DNA of 64,000 nucleotides from Punica granatum. Taxonomy: Eukaryota; Streptophyta; Magnoliopsida; Myrtales; Lythraceae. The DNA is taken from positions 62,001 to 126,000 of the forward strand of contig NW_022204389.1 in the NCBI RefSeq assembly GCF_007655135.1. The letters are read 5' to 3'. Below the pieces are notes generated by a model. It did not search any database. It was not told the origin of the DNA and saw only the letters and a list, made by a program, of their open reading frames with translations. The position numbers and the translations under genes are program-made. Below, piece by piece: positions 38,301 to 52,561 of this stretch. Within the stretch, counting starts at the first letter, position 1. Each line of letters opens with the position of its first letter.

Positions 38301-41263
38301 TATTTCCGCAATGCACTTTCATTGGCGTGCACCTTCTCAGGATCGCAGTGCGCCTTTATTTCCGCAATGCACTTTCATTGGCGTGCACCTTCTCAGGATC
38401 GCAGTGCGCCTTTATTTCCGCAATGCACTTTCATTGGCGTGCACCTTCTCAGGATCGCAGTGCGCCTTTATTTCCGCAATGCACTTTCATTGGCGTGCAC
38501 CTTCTCAGGATCGCAGTGCGCCTTTATTTCCGCAATGCACTTTCATTGGCGTGCACCTTCTCAGGATCGCAGTGCGCCTTTATTTCCGCAATGCACTTTC
38601 ATTGGCGTGCACCTTCTCAGGATCGCAGTGCGCCTTTATTTCCGCAATGCACTTTCATTGGCGTGCACCTTCTCAGGATCGCAGTGCGCCTTTATTTCCG
38701 CAATGCACTTTCATTTGGCGTGCACCTTCTCAGGATCGCAGTGCGCCTTTATTTCCGCAATGCACTTTCATTGGCGTGCACCTTCTCAGGATCGCAGTGC
38801 GCCTTTATTTCCGCAATGCACTTTCATTTGGCGTGCACCTTCTCAGGATCGCAGTGCGCCTTTATTTCCGCAATGCACTTTCATTGGCGTGCACCTTCTC
38901 AGGATCGCAGTGCGCCTTTATTTCCGCAATGCACTTTCATTTGGCGTGCACCTTCTCAGGATCGCAGTGCGCCTTTATTTCCGCAATGCACTTTCATTGG
39001 CGTGCACCTTCTCAGGATCGCAGTGCGCCTTTATTTCCGCAATGCACTTTCATTTGGCGTGCACCTTCTCAGGATCGCAGTGCGCCTTTATTTCCGCAAT
39101 GCACTTTCATTGGCGTGCACCTTCTCAGGATCGCAGTGCGCCTTTATTTCCGCAATGCACTTTCATTTGGCGTGCACCTTCTCAGGATCGCAGTGCGCCT
39201 TTATTTCCGCAATGCACTTTCATTGGCGTGCACCTTCTCAGGATCGCAGTGCGCCTTTATTTCCGCAATGCACTTTCATTGGCGTGCACCTTCTCAGGAT
39301 CGCAGTGCGCCTTTATTTCCGCAATGCACTTTCATTGGCGTGCACCTTCTCAGGATCGCAGTGCGCCTTTATTTCCGCAATGCACTTTCATTGGCGTGCA
39401 CCTTCTCAGGATCGCAGTGCGCCTTTATTTCCGCAATGCACTTTCATTGGCGTGCACCTTCTCAGGATCGCAGTGCGCCTTTATTTCCGCAATGCACTTT
39501 CATTGGCGTGCACCTTCTCAGGATCGCAGTGCGCCTTTATTTCCGCAATGCACTTTCATTGGCGTGCACCTTCTCAGGATCGCAGTGCGCCTTTATTTCC
39601 GCAATGCACTTTCATTGGCGTGCACCTTCTCAGGATCGCAGTGCGCCTTTATTTCCGCAATGCACTTTCATTGGCGTGCACCTTCTCAGGATCGCAGTGC
39701 GCCTTTATTTCCGCAATGCACTTTCATTGGCGTGCACCTTCTCAGGATCGCAGTGCGCCTTTATTTCCGCAATGCACTTTCATTGGCGTGCACCTTCTCA
39801 GGATCGCAGTGCGCCTTTATTTCCGCAATGCACTTTCATTGGCGTGCACCTTCTCAGGATCGCAGTGCGCCTTTATTTCCGCAATGCACTTTCATTGGCG
39901 TGCACCTTCTCAGGATCGCAGTGCGCCTTTATTTCCGCAATGCACTTTCATTTGGCGTGCACCTTCTCAGGATCGCAGTGCGCCTTTATTTCCGCAATGC
40001 ACTTTCATTGGCGTGCACCTTCTCAGGATCGCAGTGCGCCTTTATTTCCGCAATGCACTTTCATTGGCGTGCACCTTCTCAGGATCGCAGTGCGCCTTTA
40101 TTTCCGCAATGCACTTTCATTGGCGTGCACCTTCTCAGGATCGCAGTGCGCCTTTATTTCCGCAATGCACTTTCATTGGCGTGCACCTTCTCAGGATCGC
40201 AGTGCGCCTTTATTTCCGCAATGCACTTTCATTGGCGTGCACCTTCTCAGGATCGCAGTGCGCCTTTATTTCCGCAATGCACTTTCATTGGCGTGCACCT
40301 TCTCAGGATCGCAGTGCGCCTTTATTTCCGCAATGCACTTTCATTTGGCGTGCACCTTCTCAGGATCGCAGTGCGCCTTTATTTCCGCAATGCACTTTCA
40401 TTTGGCGTGCACCTTCTCAGGATCGCAGTGCGCCTTTATTTCCGCAATGCACTTTCATTGGCGTGCACCTTCTCAGGATCGCAGTGCGCCTTTATTTCCG
40501 CAATGCACTTTCATTTGGCGTGCACCTTCTCAGGATCGCAGTGCGCCTTTATTTCCGCAATGCACTTTCATTGGCGTGCACCTTCTCAGGATCGCAGTGC
40601 GCCTTTATTTCCGCAATGCACTTTCATTGGCGTGCACCTTCTCAGGATCGCAGTGCGCCTTTATTTCCGCAATGCACTTTCATTGGCGTGCACCTTCTCA
40701 GGATCGCAGTGCGCCTTTATTTCCGCAATGCACTTTCATTTGGCGTGCACCTTCTCAGGATCGCAGTGCGCCTTTATTTCCGCAATGCACTTTCATTGGC
40801 GTGCACCTTCTCAGGATCGCAGTGCGCCTTTATTTCCGCAATGCACTTTCATTGGCGTGCACCTTCTCAGGATCGCAGTGCGCCTTTATTTCCGCAATGC
40901 ACTTTCATTGGCGTGCACCTTCTCAGGATCGCAGTGCGCCTTTATTTCCGCAATGCACTTTCATTGGCGTGCACCTTCTCAGGATCGCAGTGCGCCTTTA
41001 TTTCCGCAATGCACTTTCATTGGCGTGCACCTTCTCAGGATCGCAGTGCGCCTTTATTTCCGCAATGCACTTTCATTGGCGTGCACCTTCTCAGGATCGC
41101 AGTGCGCCTTTATTTCCGCAATGCACTTTCATTGGCGTGCACCTTCTCAGGATCGCAGTGCGCCTTTATTTCCGCAATGCACTTTCATTTGGCGTGCACC
41201 TTCTCAGGATCGCAGTGCGCCTTTATTTCCGCAATGCACTTTCATTTGGCGTGCACCTTCTCA

Positions 41264-41319
41264 GGATCGCAGTGCGCCTTTATTTCGGCAATGCACTTTC
41301 ATTGGCGTGCACCTTCTCA
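41264..41319 (+). repeat. First TTCGGC monomer (C24 to G)
   Basis: TTCCGCAATG becomes TTCGGCAATG by one substitution at monomer position 24. This class recurs at about 44.7, 45.6, 49.2, 50.4, 54.2-54.4, 55.5, 56.1, 56.5 and 57.4 kb, then becomes one of the commonest forms beyond 57.4 kb. It directly precedes the marker triplet at 41320. Confidence 0.85.
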
Positions 41320-41489
41320 GGATCGCAGTGCGCCTTTATTTCCGCAATGCACTTTCATTTGGCGTGCACCTTCTCAGGATCGCAGTGCGCCTTTATTTCC
41401 GCAATGCACTTTCATTTGGCGTGCACCTTCTCAGGATCGCAGTGCGCCTTTATTTCAGCAATGCACTTTCATTGGGGTGCACCTTCTCA
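41320..41489 (+). repeat. Marker triplet 1 (57+57+56 bp, ends in TTCAGC unit)
   Basis: Two 57-bp units are followed by a unit (41434-41489) with three substitutions: TTCAGCAATG, GGGGTGCAC for GGCGTGCAC, and a following unit that begins TGATC instead of GGATC. The same three-unit block, 170 bp long, recurs at 45818 and 51998. The TGATC change creates the first in-frame TGA after 41 kb of open reading, at 41490-41492. Confidence 0.85.
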
Positions 41490-44400
41490 TGATCGCAGTG
41501 CGCCTTTATTTCCGCAATGCACTTTCATTGGCGTGCACCTTCTCAGGATCGCAGTGCGCCTTTATTTCCGCAATGCACTTTCATTTGGCGTGCACCTTCT
41601 CAGGATCGCAGTGCGCCTTTATTTCCGCAATGCACTTTCATTGGCGTGCACCTTCTCAGGATCGCAGTGCGCCTTTATTTCCGCAATGCACTTTCATTGG
41701 CGTGCACCTTCTCAGGATCGCAGTGCGCCTTTATTTCCGCAATGCACTTTCATTGGCGTGCACCTTCTCAGGATCGCAGTGCGCCTTTATTTCCGCAATG
41801 CACTTTCATTGGCGTGCACCTTCTCAGGATCGCAGTGCGCCTTTATTTCCGCAATGCACTTTCATTGGCGTGCACCTTCTCAGGATCGCAGTGCGCCTTT
41901 ATTTCCGCAATGCACTTTCATTGGCGTGCACCTTCTCAGGATCGCAGTGCGCCTTTATTTCCGCAATGCACTTTCATTGGCGTGCACCTTCTCAGGATCG
42001 CAGTGCGCCTTTATTTCCGCAATGCACTTTCATTTGGCGTGCACCTTCTCAGGATCGCAGTGCGCCTTTATTTCCGCAATGCACTTTCATTGGCGTGCAC
42101 CTTCTCAGGATCGCAGTGCGCCTTTATTTCCGCAATGCACTTTCATTGGCGTGCACCTTCTCAGGATCGCAGTGCGCCTTTATTTCGCAATGCACTTTCA
42201 TTGGCGTGCACCTTCTCAGGATCGCAGTGCGCCTTTATTTCCGCAATGCACTTTCATTGGCGTGCACCTTCTCAGGATCGCAGTGCGCCTTTATTTCCGC
42301 AATGCACTTTCATTGGCGTGCACCTTCTCAGGATCGCAGTGCGCCTTTATTTCCGCAATGCACTTTCATTGGCGTGCACCTTCTCAGGATCGCAGTGCGC
42401 CTTTATTTCCGCAATGCACTTTCATTTGGCGTGCACCTTCTCAGGATCGCAGTGCGCCTTTATTTCCGCAATGCACTTTCATTTGGCGTGCACCTTCTCA
42501 GGATCGCAGTGCGCCTTTATTTCGCAATGCACTTTCATTGGCGTGCACCTTCTCAGGATCGCAGTGCGCCTTTATTTCCGCAATGCACTTTCATTGGCGT
42601 GCACCTTCTCAGGATCGCAGTGCGCCTTTATTTCCGCAATGCACTTTCATTGGCGTGCACCTTCTCAGGATCGCAGTGCGCCTTTATTTCCGCAATGCAC
42701 TTTCATTGGCGTGCACCTTCTCAGGATCGCAGTGCGCCTTTATTTCCGCAATGCACTTTCATTTGGCGTGCACCTTCTCAGGATCGCAGTGCGCCTTTAT
42801 TTCCGCAATGCACTTTCATTTGGCGTGCACCTTCTCAGGATCGCAGTGCGCCTTTATTTCCGCAATGCACTTTCATTGGCGTGCACCTTCTCAGGATCGC
42901 AGTGCGCCTTTATTTCCGCAATGCACTTTCATTTGGCGTGCACCTTCTCAGGATCGCAGTGCGCCTTTATTTCCGCAATGCACTTTCATTGGCGTGCACC
43001 TTCTCAGGATCGCAGTGCGCCTTTATTTCCGCAATGCACTTTCATTGGCGTGCACCTTCTCAGGATCGCAGTGCGCCTTTATTTCCGCAATGCACTTTCA
43101 TTGGCGTGCACCTTCTCAGGATCGCAGTGCGCCTTTATTTCCGCAATGCACTTTCATTGGCGTGCACCTTCTCAGGATCGCAGTGCGCCTTTATTTCCGC
43201 AATGCACTTTCATTGGCGTGCACCTTCTCAGGATCGCAGTGCGCCTTTATTTCCGCAATGCACTTTCATTTGGCGTGCACCTTCTCAGGATCGCAGTGCG
43301 CCTTTATTTCCGCAATGCACTTTCATTGGCGTGCACCTTCTCAGGATCGCAGTGCGCCTTTATTTCCGCAATGCACTTTCATTGGCGTGCACCTTCTCAG
43401 GATCGCAGTGCGCCTTTATTTCGCAATGCACTTTCATTTGGCGTGCACCTTCTCAGGATCGCAGTGCGCCTTTATTTCCGCAATGCACTTTCATTGGCGT
43501 GCACCTTCTCAGGATCGCAGTGCGCCTTTATTTCCGCAATGCACTTTCATTGGCGTGCACCTTCTCAGGATCGCAGTGCGCCTTTATTTCCGCAATGCAC
43601 TTTCATTGGCGTGCACCTTCTCAGGATCGCAGTGCGCCTTTATTTCCGCAATGCACTTTCATTGGCGTGCACCTTCTCAGGATCGCAGTGCGCCTTTATT
43701 TCCGCAATGCACTTTCATTTGGCGTGCACCTTCTCAGGATCGCAGTGCGCCTTTATTTCCGCAATGCACTTTCATTTGGCGTGCACCTTCTCAGGATCGC
43801 AGTGCGCCTTTATTTCCGCAATGCACTTTCATTTGGCGTGCACCTTCTCAGGATCGCAGTGCGCCTTTATTTCCGCAATGCACTTTCATTTGGCGTGCAC
43901 CTTCTCAGGATCGCAGTGCGCCTTTATTTCCGCAATGCACTTTCATTGGCGTGCACCTTCTCAGGATCGCAGTGCGCCTTTATTTCCGCAATGCACTTTC
44001 ATTGGCGTGCACCTTCTCAGGATCGCAGTGCGCCTTTATTTCCGCAATGCACTTTCATTGGCGTGCACCTTCTCAGGATCGCAGTGCGCCTTTATTTCCG
44101 CAATGCACTTTCATTGGCGTGCACCTTCTCAGGATCGCAGTGCGCCTTTATTTCCGCAATGCACTTTCATTGGCGTGCACCTTCTCAGGATCGCAGTGCG
44201 CCTTTATTTCCGCAATGCACTTTCATTGGCGTGCACCTTCTCAGGATCGCAGTGCGCCTTTATTTCCGCAATGCACTTTCATTTGGCGTGCACCTTCTCA
44301 GGATCGCAGTGCGCCTTTATTTCCGCAATGCACTTTCATTGGCGTGCACCTTCTCAGGATCGCAGTGCGCCTTTATTTCCGCAATGCACTTTCATTGGCG

Positions 44401-45817
44401 TGCACCTTCTCAGGATCGCAGTGCGCCTTTATTTCCGCAATGCACTTTCATTGGCGTGCACCTTCTCAGGATCGCAGTGCGCCTTTATTTCCGCAATGCA
44501 CTTTCATTGGCGTGCACCTTCTCAGGATCGCAGTGCGCCTTTATTTCCGCAATGCACTTTCATTGGCGTGCACCTTCTCAGGATCGCAGTGCGCCTTTAT
44601 TTCCGCAATGCACTTTCATTTGGCGTGCACCTTCTCAGGATCGCAGTGCGCCTTTATTTCCGCAATGCACTTTCATTGGCGTGCACCTTCTCAGGATCGC
44701 AGTGCGCCTTTATTTCGGCAATGCACTTTCATTGGCGTGCACCTTCTCAGGATCGCAGTGCGCCTTTATTTCCGCAATGCACTTTCATTTGGCGTGCACC
44801 TTCTCAGGATCGCAGTGCGCCTTTATTTCCGCAATGCACTTTCATTGGCGTGCACCTTCTCAGGATCGCAGTGCGCCTTTATTTCGCAATGCACTTTCAT
44901 TGGCGTGCACCTTCTCAGGATCGCAGTGCGCCTTTATTTCCGCAATGCACTTTCATTTGGCGTGCACCTTCTCAGGATCGCAGTGCGCCTTTATTTCCGC
45001 AATGCACTTTCATTGGCGTGCACCTTCTCAGGATCGCAGTGCGCCTTTATTTCCGCAATGCACTTTCATTTGGCGTGCACCTTCTCAGGATCGCAGTGCG
45101 CCTTTATTTCCGCAATGCACTTTCATTGGCGTGCACCTTCTCAGGATCGCAGTGCGCCTTTATTTCCGCAATGCACTTTCATTTGGCGTGCACCTTCTCA
45201 GGATCGCAGTGCGCCTTTATTTCCGCAATGCACTTTCATTGGCGTGCACCTTCTCAGGATCGCAGTGCGCCTTTATTTCCGCAATGCACTTTCATTGGCG
45301 TGCACCTTCTCAGGATCGCAGTGCGCCTTTATTTCCGCAATGCACTTTCATTGGCGTGCACCTTCTCAGGATCGCAGTGCGCCTTTATTTCCGCAATGCA
45401 CTTTCATTGGCGTGCACCTTCTCAGGATCGCAGTGCGCCTTTATTTCCGCAATGCACTTTCATTTGGCGTGCACCTTCTCAGGATCGCAGTGCGCCTTTA
45501 TTTCCGCAATGCACTTTCATTGGCGTGCACCTTCTCAGGATCGCAGTGCGCCTTTATTTCCGCAATGCACTTTCATTGGCGTGCACCTTCTCAGGATCGC
45601 AGTGCGCCTTTATTTCGGCAATGCACTTTCATTGGCGTGCACCTTCTCAGGATCGCAGTGCGCCTTTATTTCCGCAATGCACTTTCATTGGCGTGCACCT
45701 TCTCAGGATCGCAGTGCGCCTTTATTTCCGCAATGCACTTTCATTGGCGTGCACCTTCTCAGGATCGCAGTGCGCCTTTATTTCCGCAATGCACTTTCAT
45801 TGGCGTGCACCTTCTCA

Positions 45818-45987
45818 GGATCGCAGTGCGCCTTTATTTCCGCAATGCACTTTCAGTTGGCGTGCACCTTCTCAGGATCGCAGTGCGCCTTTATTTCCGC
45901 AATGCACTTTCATTTGGCGTGCACTTTCTCAGGATCGCAGTGCGCCTTTATTTCAGCAATGCACTTTCATTGGCGTGCACCTTCTCA
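45818..45987 (+). repeat. Marker triplet 2 (57+57+56 bp, ends in TTCAGC unit)
   Basis: Again two 57-bp units and then a TTCAGC unit (45932-45987), total 170 bp as in the other two copies. Here the first unit carries TTTCAGTTGG and the second GCACTTTCTC, while the third lacks the GGGG and TGATC changes of copies 1 and 3. It is therefore a relative with its own mutations rather than an exact copy. Confidence 0.8.
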
Positions 45988-46832
45988 GGATCGCAGTGCG
46001 CCTTTATTTCCGCAATGCACTTTCATTTGGCGTGCACCTTCTCAGGATCGCAGTGCGCCTTTATTTCCGCAATGCACTTTCATTTGGCGTGCACCTTCTC
46101 AGGATCGCAGTGCGCCTTTATTTCCGCAATGCACTTTCATTGGCGTGCACCTTCTCAGGATCGCAGTGCGCCTTTATTTCCGCAATGCACTTTCATTTGG
46201 CGTGCACCTTCTCAGGATCGCAGTGCGCCTTTATTTCCGCAATGCACTTTCATTGGCGTGCACCTTCTCAGGATCGCAGTGCGCCTTTATTTCGCAATGC
46301 ACTTTCATTGGCGTGCACCTTCTCAGGATCGCAGTGCGCCTTTATTTCCGCAATGCACTTTCATTTGGCGTGCACCTTCTCAGGATCGCAGTGCGCCTTT
46401 ATTTCCGCAATGCACTTTCATTTGGCGTGCACCTTCTCAGGATCGCAGTGCGCCTTTATTTCCGCAATGCACTTTCATTGGCGTGCACCTTCTCAGGATC
46501 GCAGTGCGCCTTTATTTCCGCAATGCACTTTCATTGGCGTGCACCTTCTCAGGATCGCAGTGCGCCTTTATTTCCGCAATGCACTTTCATTGGCGTGCAC
46601 CTTCTCAGGATCGCAGTGCGCCTTTATTTCCGCAATACACTTTCATTGGCGTGCACCTTCTCAGGATCGCAGTGCGCCTTTATTTCCGCAATGCACTTTC
46701 ATTGGCGTGCACCTTCTCAGGATCGCAGTGCGCCTTTATTTCCGCAATGCACTTTCATTTGGCGTGCACCTTCTCAGGATCGCAGTGCGCCTTTATTTCC
46801 GCAATGCACTTTCATTGGCGTGCACCTTCTCA

Positions 46833-46889
46833 GGATCGCAGTGCGCCTTTATTTCGACAATGCACTTTCATTTGGCGTGCACCTTCTCA
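46833..46889 (+). repeat. TTCGAC monomer, copy 1
   Basis: TTCCGCAATG is replaced by TTCGACAATG in a 57-bp unit. Only three such units were seen (46833, 51941 and 60925). The first two share the surrounding order 57, 56, TTCGAC-57, 57, which supports descent from one duplicated segment. Confidence 0.8.
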
Positions 46890-49800
46890 GGATCGCAGTG
46901 CGCCTTTATTTCCGCAATGCACTTTCATTTGGCGTGCACCTTCTCAGGATCGCAGTGCGCCTTTATTTCCGCAATGCACTTTCATTGGCGTGCACCTTCT
47001 CAGGATCGCAGTGCGCCTTTATTTCCGCAATGCACTTTCATTTGGCGTGCACCTTCTCAGGATCGCAGTGCGCCTTTATTTCGCAATGCACTTTCATTTG
47101 GCGTGCACCTTCTCAGGATCGCAGTGCGCCTTTATTTCCGCAATGCACTTTCATTTGGCGTGCACCTTCTCAGGATCGCAGTGCGCCTTTATTTCCGCAA
47201 TGCACTTTCATTGGCGTGCACCTTCTCAGGATCGCAGTGCGCCTTTATTTCCGCAATGCACTTTCATTGGCGTGCACCTTCTCAGGATCGCAGTGCGCCT
47301 TTATTTCGCAATGCACTTTCATTTGGCGTGCACCTTCTCAGGATCGCAGTGCGCCTTTATTTCCGCAATGCACTTTCATTGGCGTGCACCTTCTCAGGAT
47401 CGCAGTGCGCCTTTATTTCCGCAATGCACTTTCATTGGCGTGCACCTTCTCAGGATCGCAGTGCGCCTTTATTTCCGCAATGCACTTTCATTGGCGTGCA
47501 CCTTCTCAGGATCGCAGTGCGCCTTTATTTCGCAATGCACTTTCATTGGCGTGCACCTTCTCAGGATCGCAGTGCGCCTTTATTTCCGCAATGCACTTTC
47601 ATTGGCGTGCACCTTCTCAGGATCGCAGTGCGCCTTTATTTCCGCAATGCACTTTCATTGGCGTGCACCTTCTCAGGATCGCAGTGCGCCTTTATTTCCG
47701 CAATGCACTTTCATTGGCGTGCACCTTCTCAGGATCGCAGTGCGCCTTTATTTCCGCAATGCACTTTCATTTGGCGTGCACCTTCTCAGGATCGCAGTGC
47801 GCCTTTATTTCCGCAATGCACTTTCATTTGGCGTGCACCTTCTCAGGATCGCAGTGCGCCTTTATTTCCGCAATGCACTTTCATTGGCGTGCACCTTCTC
47901 AGGATCGCAGTGCGCCTTTATTTCCGCAATGCACTTTCATTGGCGTGCACCTTCTCAGGATCGCAGTGCGCCTTTATTTCCGCAATGCACTTTCATTGGC
48001 GTGCACCTTCTCAGGATCGCAGTGCGCCTTTATTTCCGCAATGCACTTTCATTTGGCGTGCACCTTCTCAGGATCGCAGTGCGCCTTTATTTCCGCAATG
48101 CACTTTCATTGGCGTGCACCTTCTCAGGATCGCAGTGCGCCTTTATTTCCGCAATGCACTTTCATTGGCGTGCACCTTCTCAGGATCGCAGTGCGCCTTT
48201 ATTTCGCAATGCACTTTCATTGGCGTGCACCTTCTCAGGATCGCAGTGCGCCTTTATTTCCGCAATGCACTTTCATTTGGCGTGCACCTTCTCAGGATCG
48301 CAGTGCGCCTTTATTTCGCAATGCACTTTCATTGGCGTGCACCTTCTCAGGATCGCAGTGCGCCTTTATTTCCGCAATGCACTTTCATTGGCGTGCACCT
48401 TCTCAGGATCGCAGTGCGCCTTTATTTCCGCAATGCACTTTCATTGGCGTGCACCTTCTCAGGATCGCAGTGCGCCTTTATTTCCGCAATGCACTTTCAT
48501 TGGCGTGCACCTTCTCAGGATCGCAGTGCGCCTTTATTTCGCAATGCACTTTCATTGGCGTGCACCTTCTCAGGATCGCAGTGCGCCTTTATTTCCGCAA
48601 TGCACTTTCATTGGCGTGCACCTTCTCAGGATCGCAGTGCGCCTTTATTTCCGCAATGCACTTTCATTTGGCGTGCACCTTCTCAGGATCGCAGTGCGCC
48701 TTTATTTCCGCAATGCACTTTCATTGGCGTGCACCTTCTCAGGATCGCAGTGCGCCTTTATTTCCGCAATGCACTTTCATTGGCGTGCACCTTCTCAGGA
48801 TCGCAGTGCGCCTTTATTTCGCAATGCACTTTCATTTGGCGTGCACCTTCTCAGGATCGCAGTGCGCCTTTATTTCCGCAATGCACTTTCATTGGCGTGC
48901 ACCTTCTCAGGATCGCAGTGCGCCTTTATTTCCGCAATGCACTTTCATTGGCGTGCACCTTCTCAGGATCGCAGTGCGCCTTTATTTCCGCAATGCACTT
49001 TCATTGGCGTGCACCTTCTCAGGATCGCAGTGCGCCTTTATTTCCGCAATGCACTTTCATTGGCGTGCACCTTCTCAGGATCGCAGTGCGCCTTTATTTC
49101 CGCAATGCACTTTCATTTGGCGTGCACCTTCTCAGGATCGCAGTGCGCCTTTATTTCGCAATGCACTTTCATTGGCGTGCACCTTCTCAGGATCGCAGTG
49201 CGCCTTTATTTCGGCAATGCACTTTCATTTGGCGTGCACCTTCTCAGGATCGCAGTGCGCCTTTATTTCCGCAATGCACTTTCATTTGGCGTGCACCTTC
49301 TCAGGATCGCAGTGCGCCTTTATTTCCGCAATGCACTTTCATTGGCGTGCACCTTCTCAGGATCGCAGTGCGCCTTTATTTCCGCAATGCACTTTCATTG
49401 GCGTGCACCTTCTCAGGATCGCAGTGCGCCTTTATTTCCGCAATGCACTTTCATTTGGCGTGCACCTTCTCAGGATCGCAGTGCGCCTTTATTTCCGCAA
49501 TGCACTTTCATTTGGCGTGCACCTTCTCAGGATCGCAGTGCGCCTTTATTTCGCAATGCACTTTCATTGGCGTGCACCTTCTCAGGATCGCAGTGCGCCT
49601 TTATTTCCGCAATGCACTTTCATTTGGCGTGCACCTTCTCAGGATCGCAGTGCGCCTTTATTTCCGCAATGCACTTTCATTGGCGTGCACCTTCTCAGGA
49701 TCGCAGTGCGCCTTTATTTCCGCAATGCACTTTCATTGGCGTGCACCTTCTCAGGATCGCAGTGCGCCTTTATTTCGCAATGCACTTTCATTTGGCGTGC

Positions 49801-51940
49801 ACCTTCTCAGGATCGCAGTGCGCCTTTATTTCCGCAATGCACTTTCATTGGCGTGCACCTTCTCAGGATCGCAGTGCGCCTTTATTTCCGCAATGCACTT
49901 TCATTGGCGTGCACCTTCTCAGGATCGCAGTGCGCCTTTATTTCCGCAATGCACTTTCATTGGCGTGCACCTTCTCAGGATCGCAGTGCGCCTTTATTTC
50001 CGCAATGCACTTTCATTGGCGTGCACCTTCTCAGGATCGCAGTGCGCCTTTATTTCCGCAATGCACTTTCATTGGCGTGCACCTTCTCAGGATCGCAGTG
50101 CGCCTTTATTTCCGCAATGCACTTTCATTTGGCGTGCACCTTCTCAGGATCGCAGTGCGCCTTTATTTCCGCAATGCACTTTCATTGGCGTGCACCTTCT
50201 CAGGATCGCAGTGCGCCTTTATTTCGCAATGCACTTTCATTGGCGTGCACCTTCTCAGGATCGCAGTGCGCCTTTATTTCCGCAATGCACTTTCATTTGG
50301 CGTGCACCTTCTCAGGATCGCAGTGCGCCTTTATTTCCGCAATGCACTTTCATTGGCGTGCACCTTCTCAGGATCGCAGTGCGCCTTTATTTCGGCAATG
50401 CACTTTCATTGGCGTGCACCTTCTCAGGATCGCAGTGCGCCTTTATTTCCGCAATGCACTTTCATTTGGCGTGCACCTTCTCAGGATCGCAGTGCGCCTT
50501 TATTTCGCAATGCACTTTCATTTGGCGTGCACCTTCTCAGGATCGCAGTGCGCCTTTATTTCCGCAATGCACTTTCATTGGCGTGCACCTTCTCAGGATC
50601 GCAGTGCGCCTTTATTTCCGCAATGCACTTTCATTGGCGTGCACCTTCTCAGGATCGCAGTGCGCCTTTATTTCCGCAATGCACTTTCATTTGGCGTGCA
50701 CCTTCTCAGGATCGCAGTGCGCCTTTATTTCGCAATGCACTTTCATTGGCGTGCACCTTCTCAGGATCGCAGTGCGCCTTTATTTCCGCAATGCACTTTC
50801 ATTGGCGTGCACCTTCTCAGGATCGCAGTGCGCCTTTATTTCCGCAATGCACTTTCATTGGCGTGCACCTTCTCAGGATCGCAGTGCGCCTTTATTTCCG
50901 CAATGCACTTTCATTGGCGTGCACCTTCTCAGGATCGCAGTGCGCCTTTATTTCCGCAATGCACTTTCATTGGCGTGCACCTTCTCAGGATCGCAGTGCG
51001 CCTTTATTTCGCAATGCACTTTCATTGGCGTGCACCTTCTCAGGATCGCAGTGCGCCTTTATTTCCGCAATGCACTTTCATTGGCGTGCACCTTCTCAGG
51101 ATCGCAGTGCGCCTTTATTTCCGCAATGCACTTTCATTTGGCGTGCACCTTCTCAGGATCGCAGTGCGCCTTTATTTCCGCAATGCACTTTCATTGGCGT
51201 GCACCTTCTCAGGATCGCAGTGCGCCTTTATTTCCGCAATGCACTTTCATTGGCGTGCACCTTCTCAGGATCGCAGTGCGCCTTTATTTCGCAATGCACT
51301 TTCATTGGCGTGCACCTTCTCAGGATCGCAGTGCGCCTTTATTTCCGCAATGCACTTTCATTGGCGTGCACCTTCTCAGGATCGCAGTGCGCCTTTATTT
51401 CCGCAATGCACTTTCATTGGCGTGCACCTTCTCAGGATCGCAGTGCGCCTTTATTTCCGCAATGCACTTTCATTGGCGTGCACCTTCTCAGGATCGCAGT
51501 GCGCCTTTATTTCCGCAATGCACTTTCATTTGGCGTGCACCTTCTCAGGATCGCAGTGCGCCTTTATTTCCGCAATGCACTTTCATTTGGCGTGCACCTT
51601 CTCAGGATCGCAGTGCGCCTTTATTTCGCAATGCACTTTCATTGGCGTGCACCTTCTCAGGATCGCAGTGCGCCTTTATTTCGCAATGCACTTTCATTTG
51701 GCGTGCACCTTCTCAGGATCGCAGTGCGCCTTTATTTCGCAATGCACTTTCATTGGCGTGCACCTTCTCAGGATCGCAGTGCGCCTTTATTTCCGCAATG
51801 CACTTTCATTTGGCGTGCACCTTCTCAGGATCGCAGTGCGCCTTTATTTCCGCAATGCACTTTCATTTGGCGTGCACCTTCTCAGGATCGCAGTGCGCCT
51901 TTATTTCCGCAATGCACTTTCATTGGCGTGCACCTTCTCA

Positions 51941-51997
51941 GGATCGCAGTGCGCCTTTATTTCGACAATGCACTTTCATTTGGCGTGCACCTTCTCA
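51941..51997 (+). repeat. TTCGAC monomer, copy 2
   Basis: 57-bp TTCGAC unit placed immediately before marker triplet 3. The neighbouring unit order matches that of the copy at 46833 on both sides for about four units. Confidence 0.8.
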
Positions 51998-52167
51998 GGA
52001 TCGCAGTGCGCCTTTATTTCCGCAATGCACTTTCATTTGGCGTGCACCTTCTCAGGATCGCAGTGCGCCTTTATTTCCGCAATGCACTTTCATTTGGCGT
52101 GCACCTTCTCAGGATCGCAGTGCGCCTTTATTTCAGCAATGCACTTTCATTGGGGTGCACCTTCTCA
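51998..52167 (+). repeat. Marker triplet 3 (57+57+56 bp, ends in TTCAGC unit)
   Basis: The third unit (52112-52167) has the same three changes as copy 1: TTCAGC, GGGGTGCAC, and TGATC at the start of the next unit. The whole 170-bp block appears identical to 41320-41489, from which it lies 10,678 bp away. Flanking units differ beyond about one unit on either side. Confidence 0.85.
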
Positions 52168-52561
52168 TGATCGCAGTGCGCCTTTATTTCCGCAATGCAC
52201 TTTCATTGGCGTGCACCTTCTCAGGATCGCAGTGCGCCTTTATTTCGCAATGCACTTTCATTTGGCGTGCACCTTCTCAGGATCGCAGTGCGCCTTTATT
52301 TCCGCAATGCACTTTCATTGGCGTGCACCTTCTCAGGATCGCAGTGCGCCTTTATTTCCGCAATGCACTTTCATTGGCGTGCACCTTCTCAGGATCGCAG
52401 TGCGCCTTTATTTCCGCAATGCACTTTCATTGGCGTGCACCTTCTCAGGATCGCAGTGCGCCTTTATTTCCGCAATGCACTTTCATTTGGCGTGCACCTT
52501 CTCAGGATCGCAGTGCGCCTTTATTTCCGCAATGCACTTTCATTTGGCGTGCACCTTCTCA

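Larger units (their letters stand above)
30694..41433 (+). repeat. Transition segment with first 55-bp units
   Basis: 57-bp units become frequent, sometimes two to four in a row (for example around 37,810-37,985). The first two 55-bp units of the window are here (30694-30748 and 35246-35300), and near its end the first substitution class appears, TTCGGCAATG at 41264-41319. Monomer identity is otherwise high. Confidence 0.8.
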
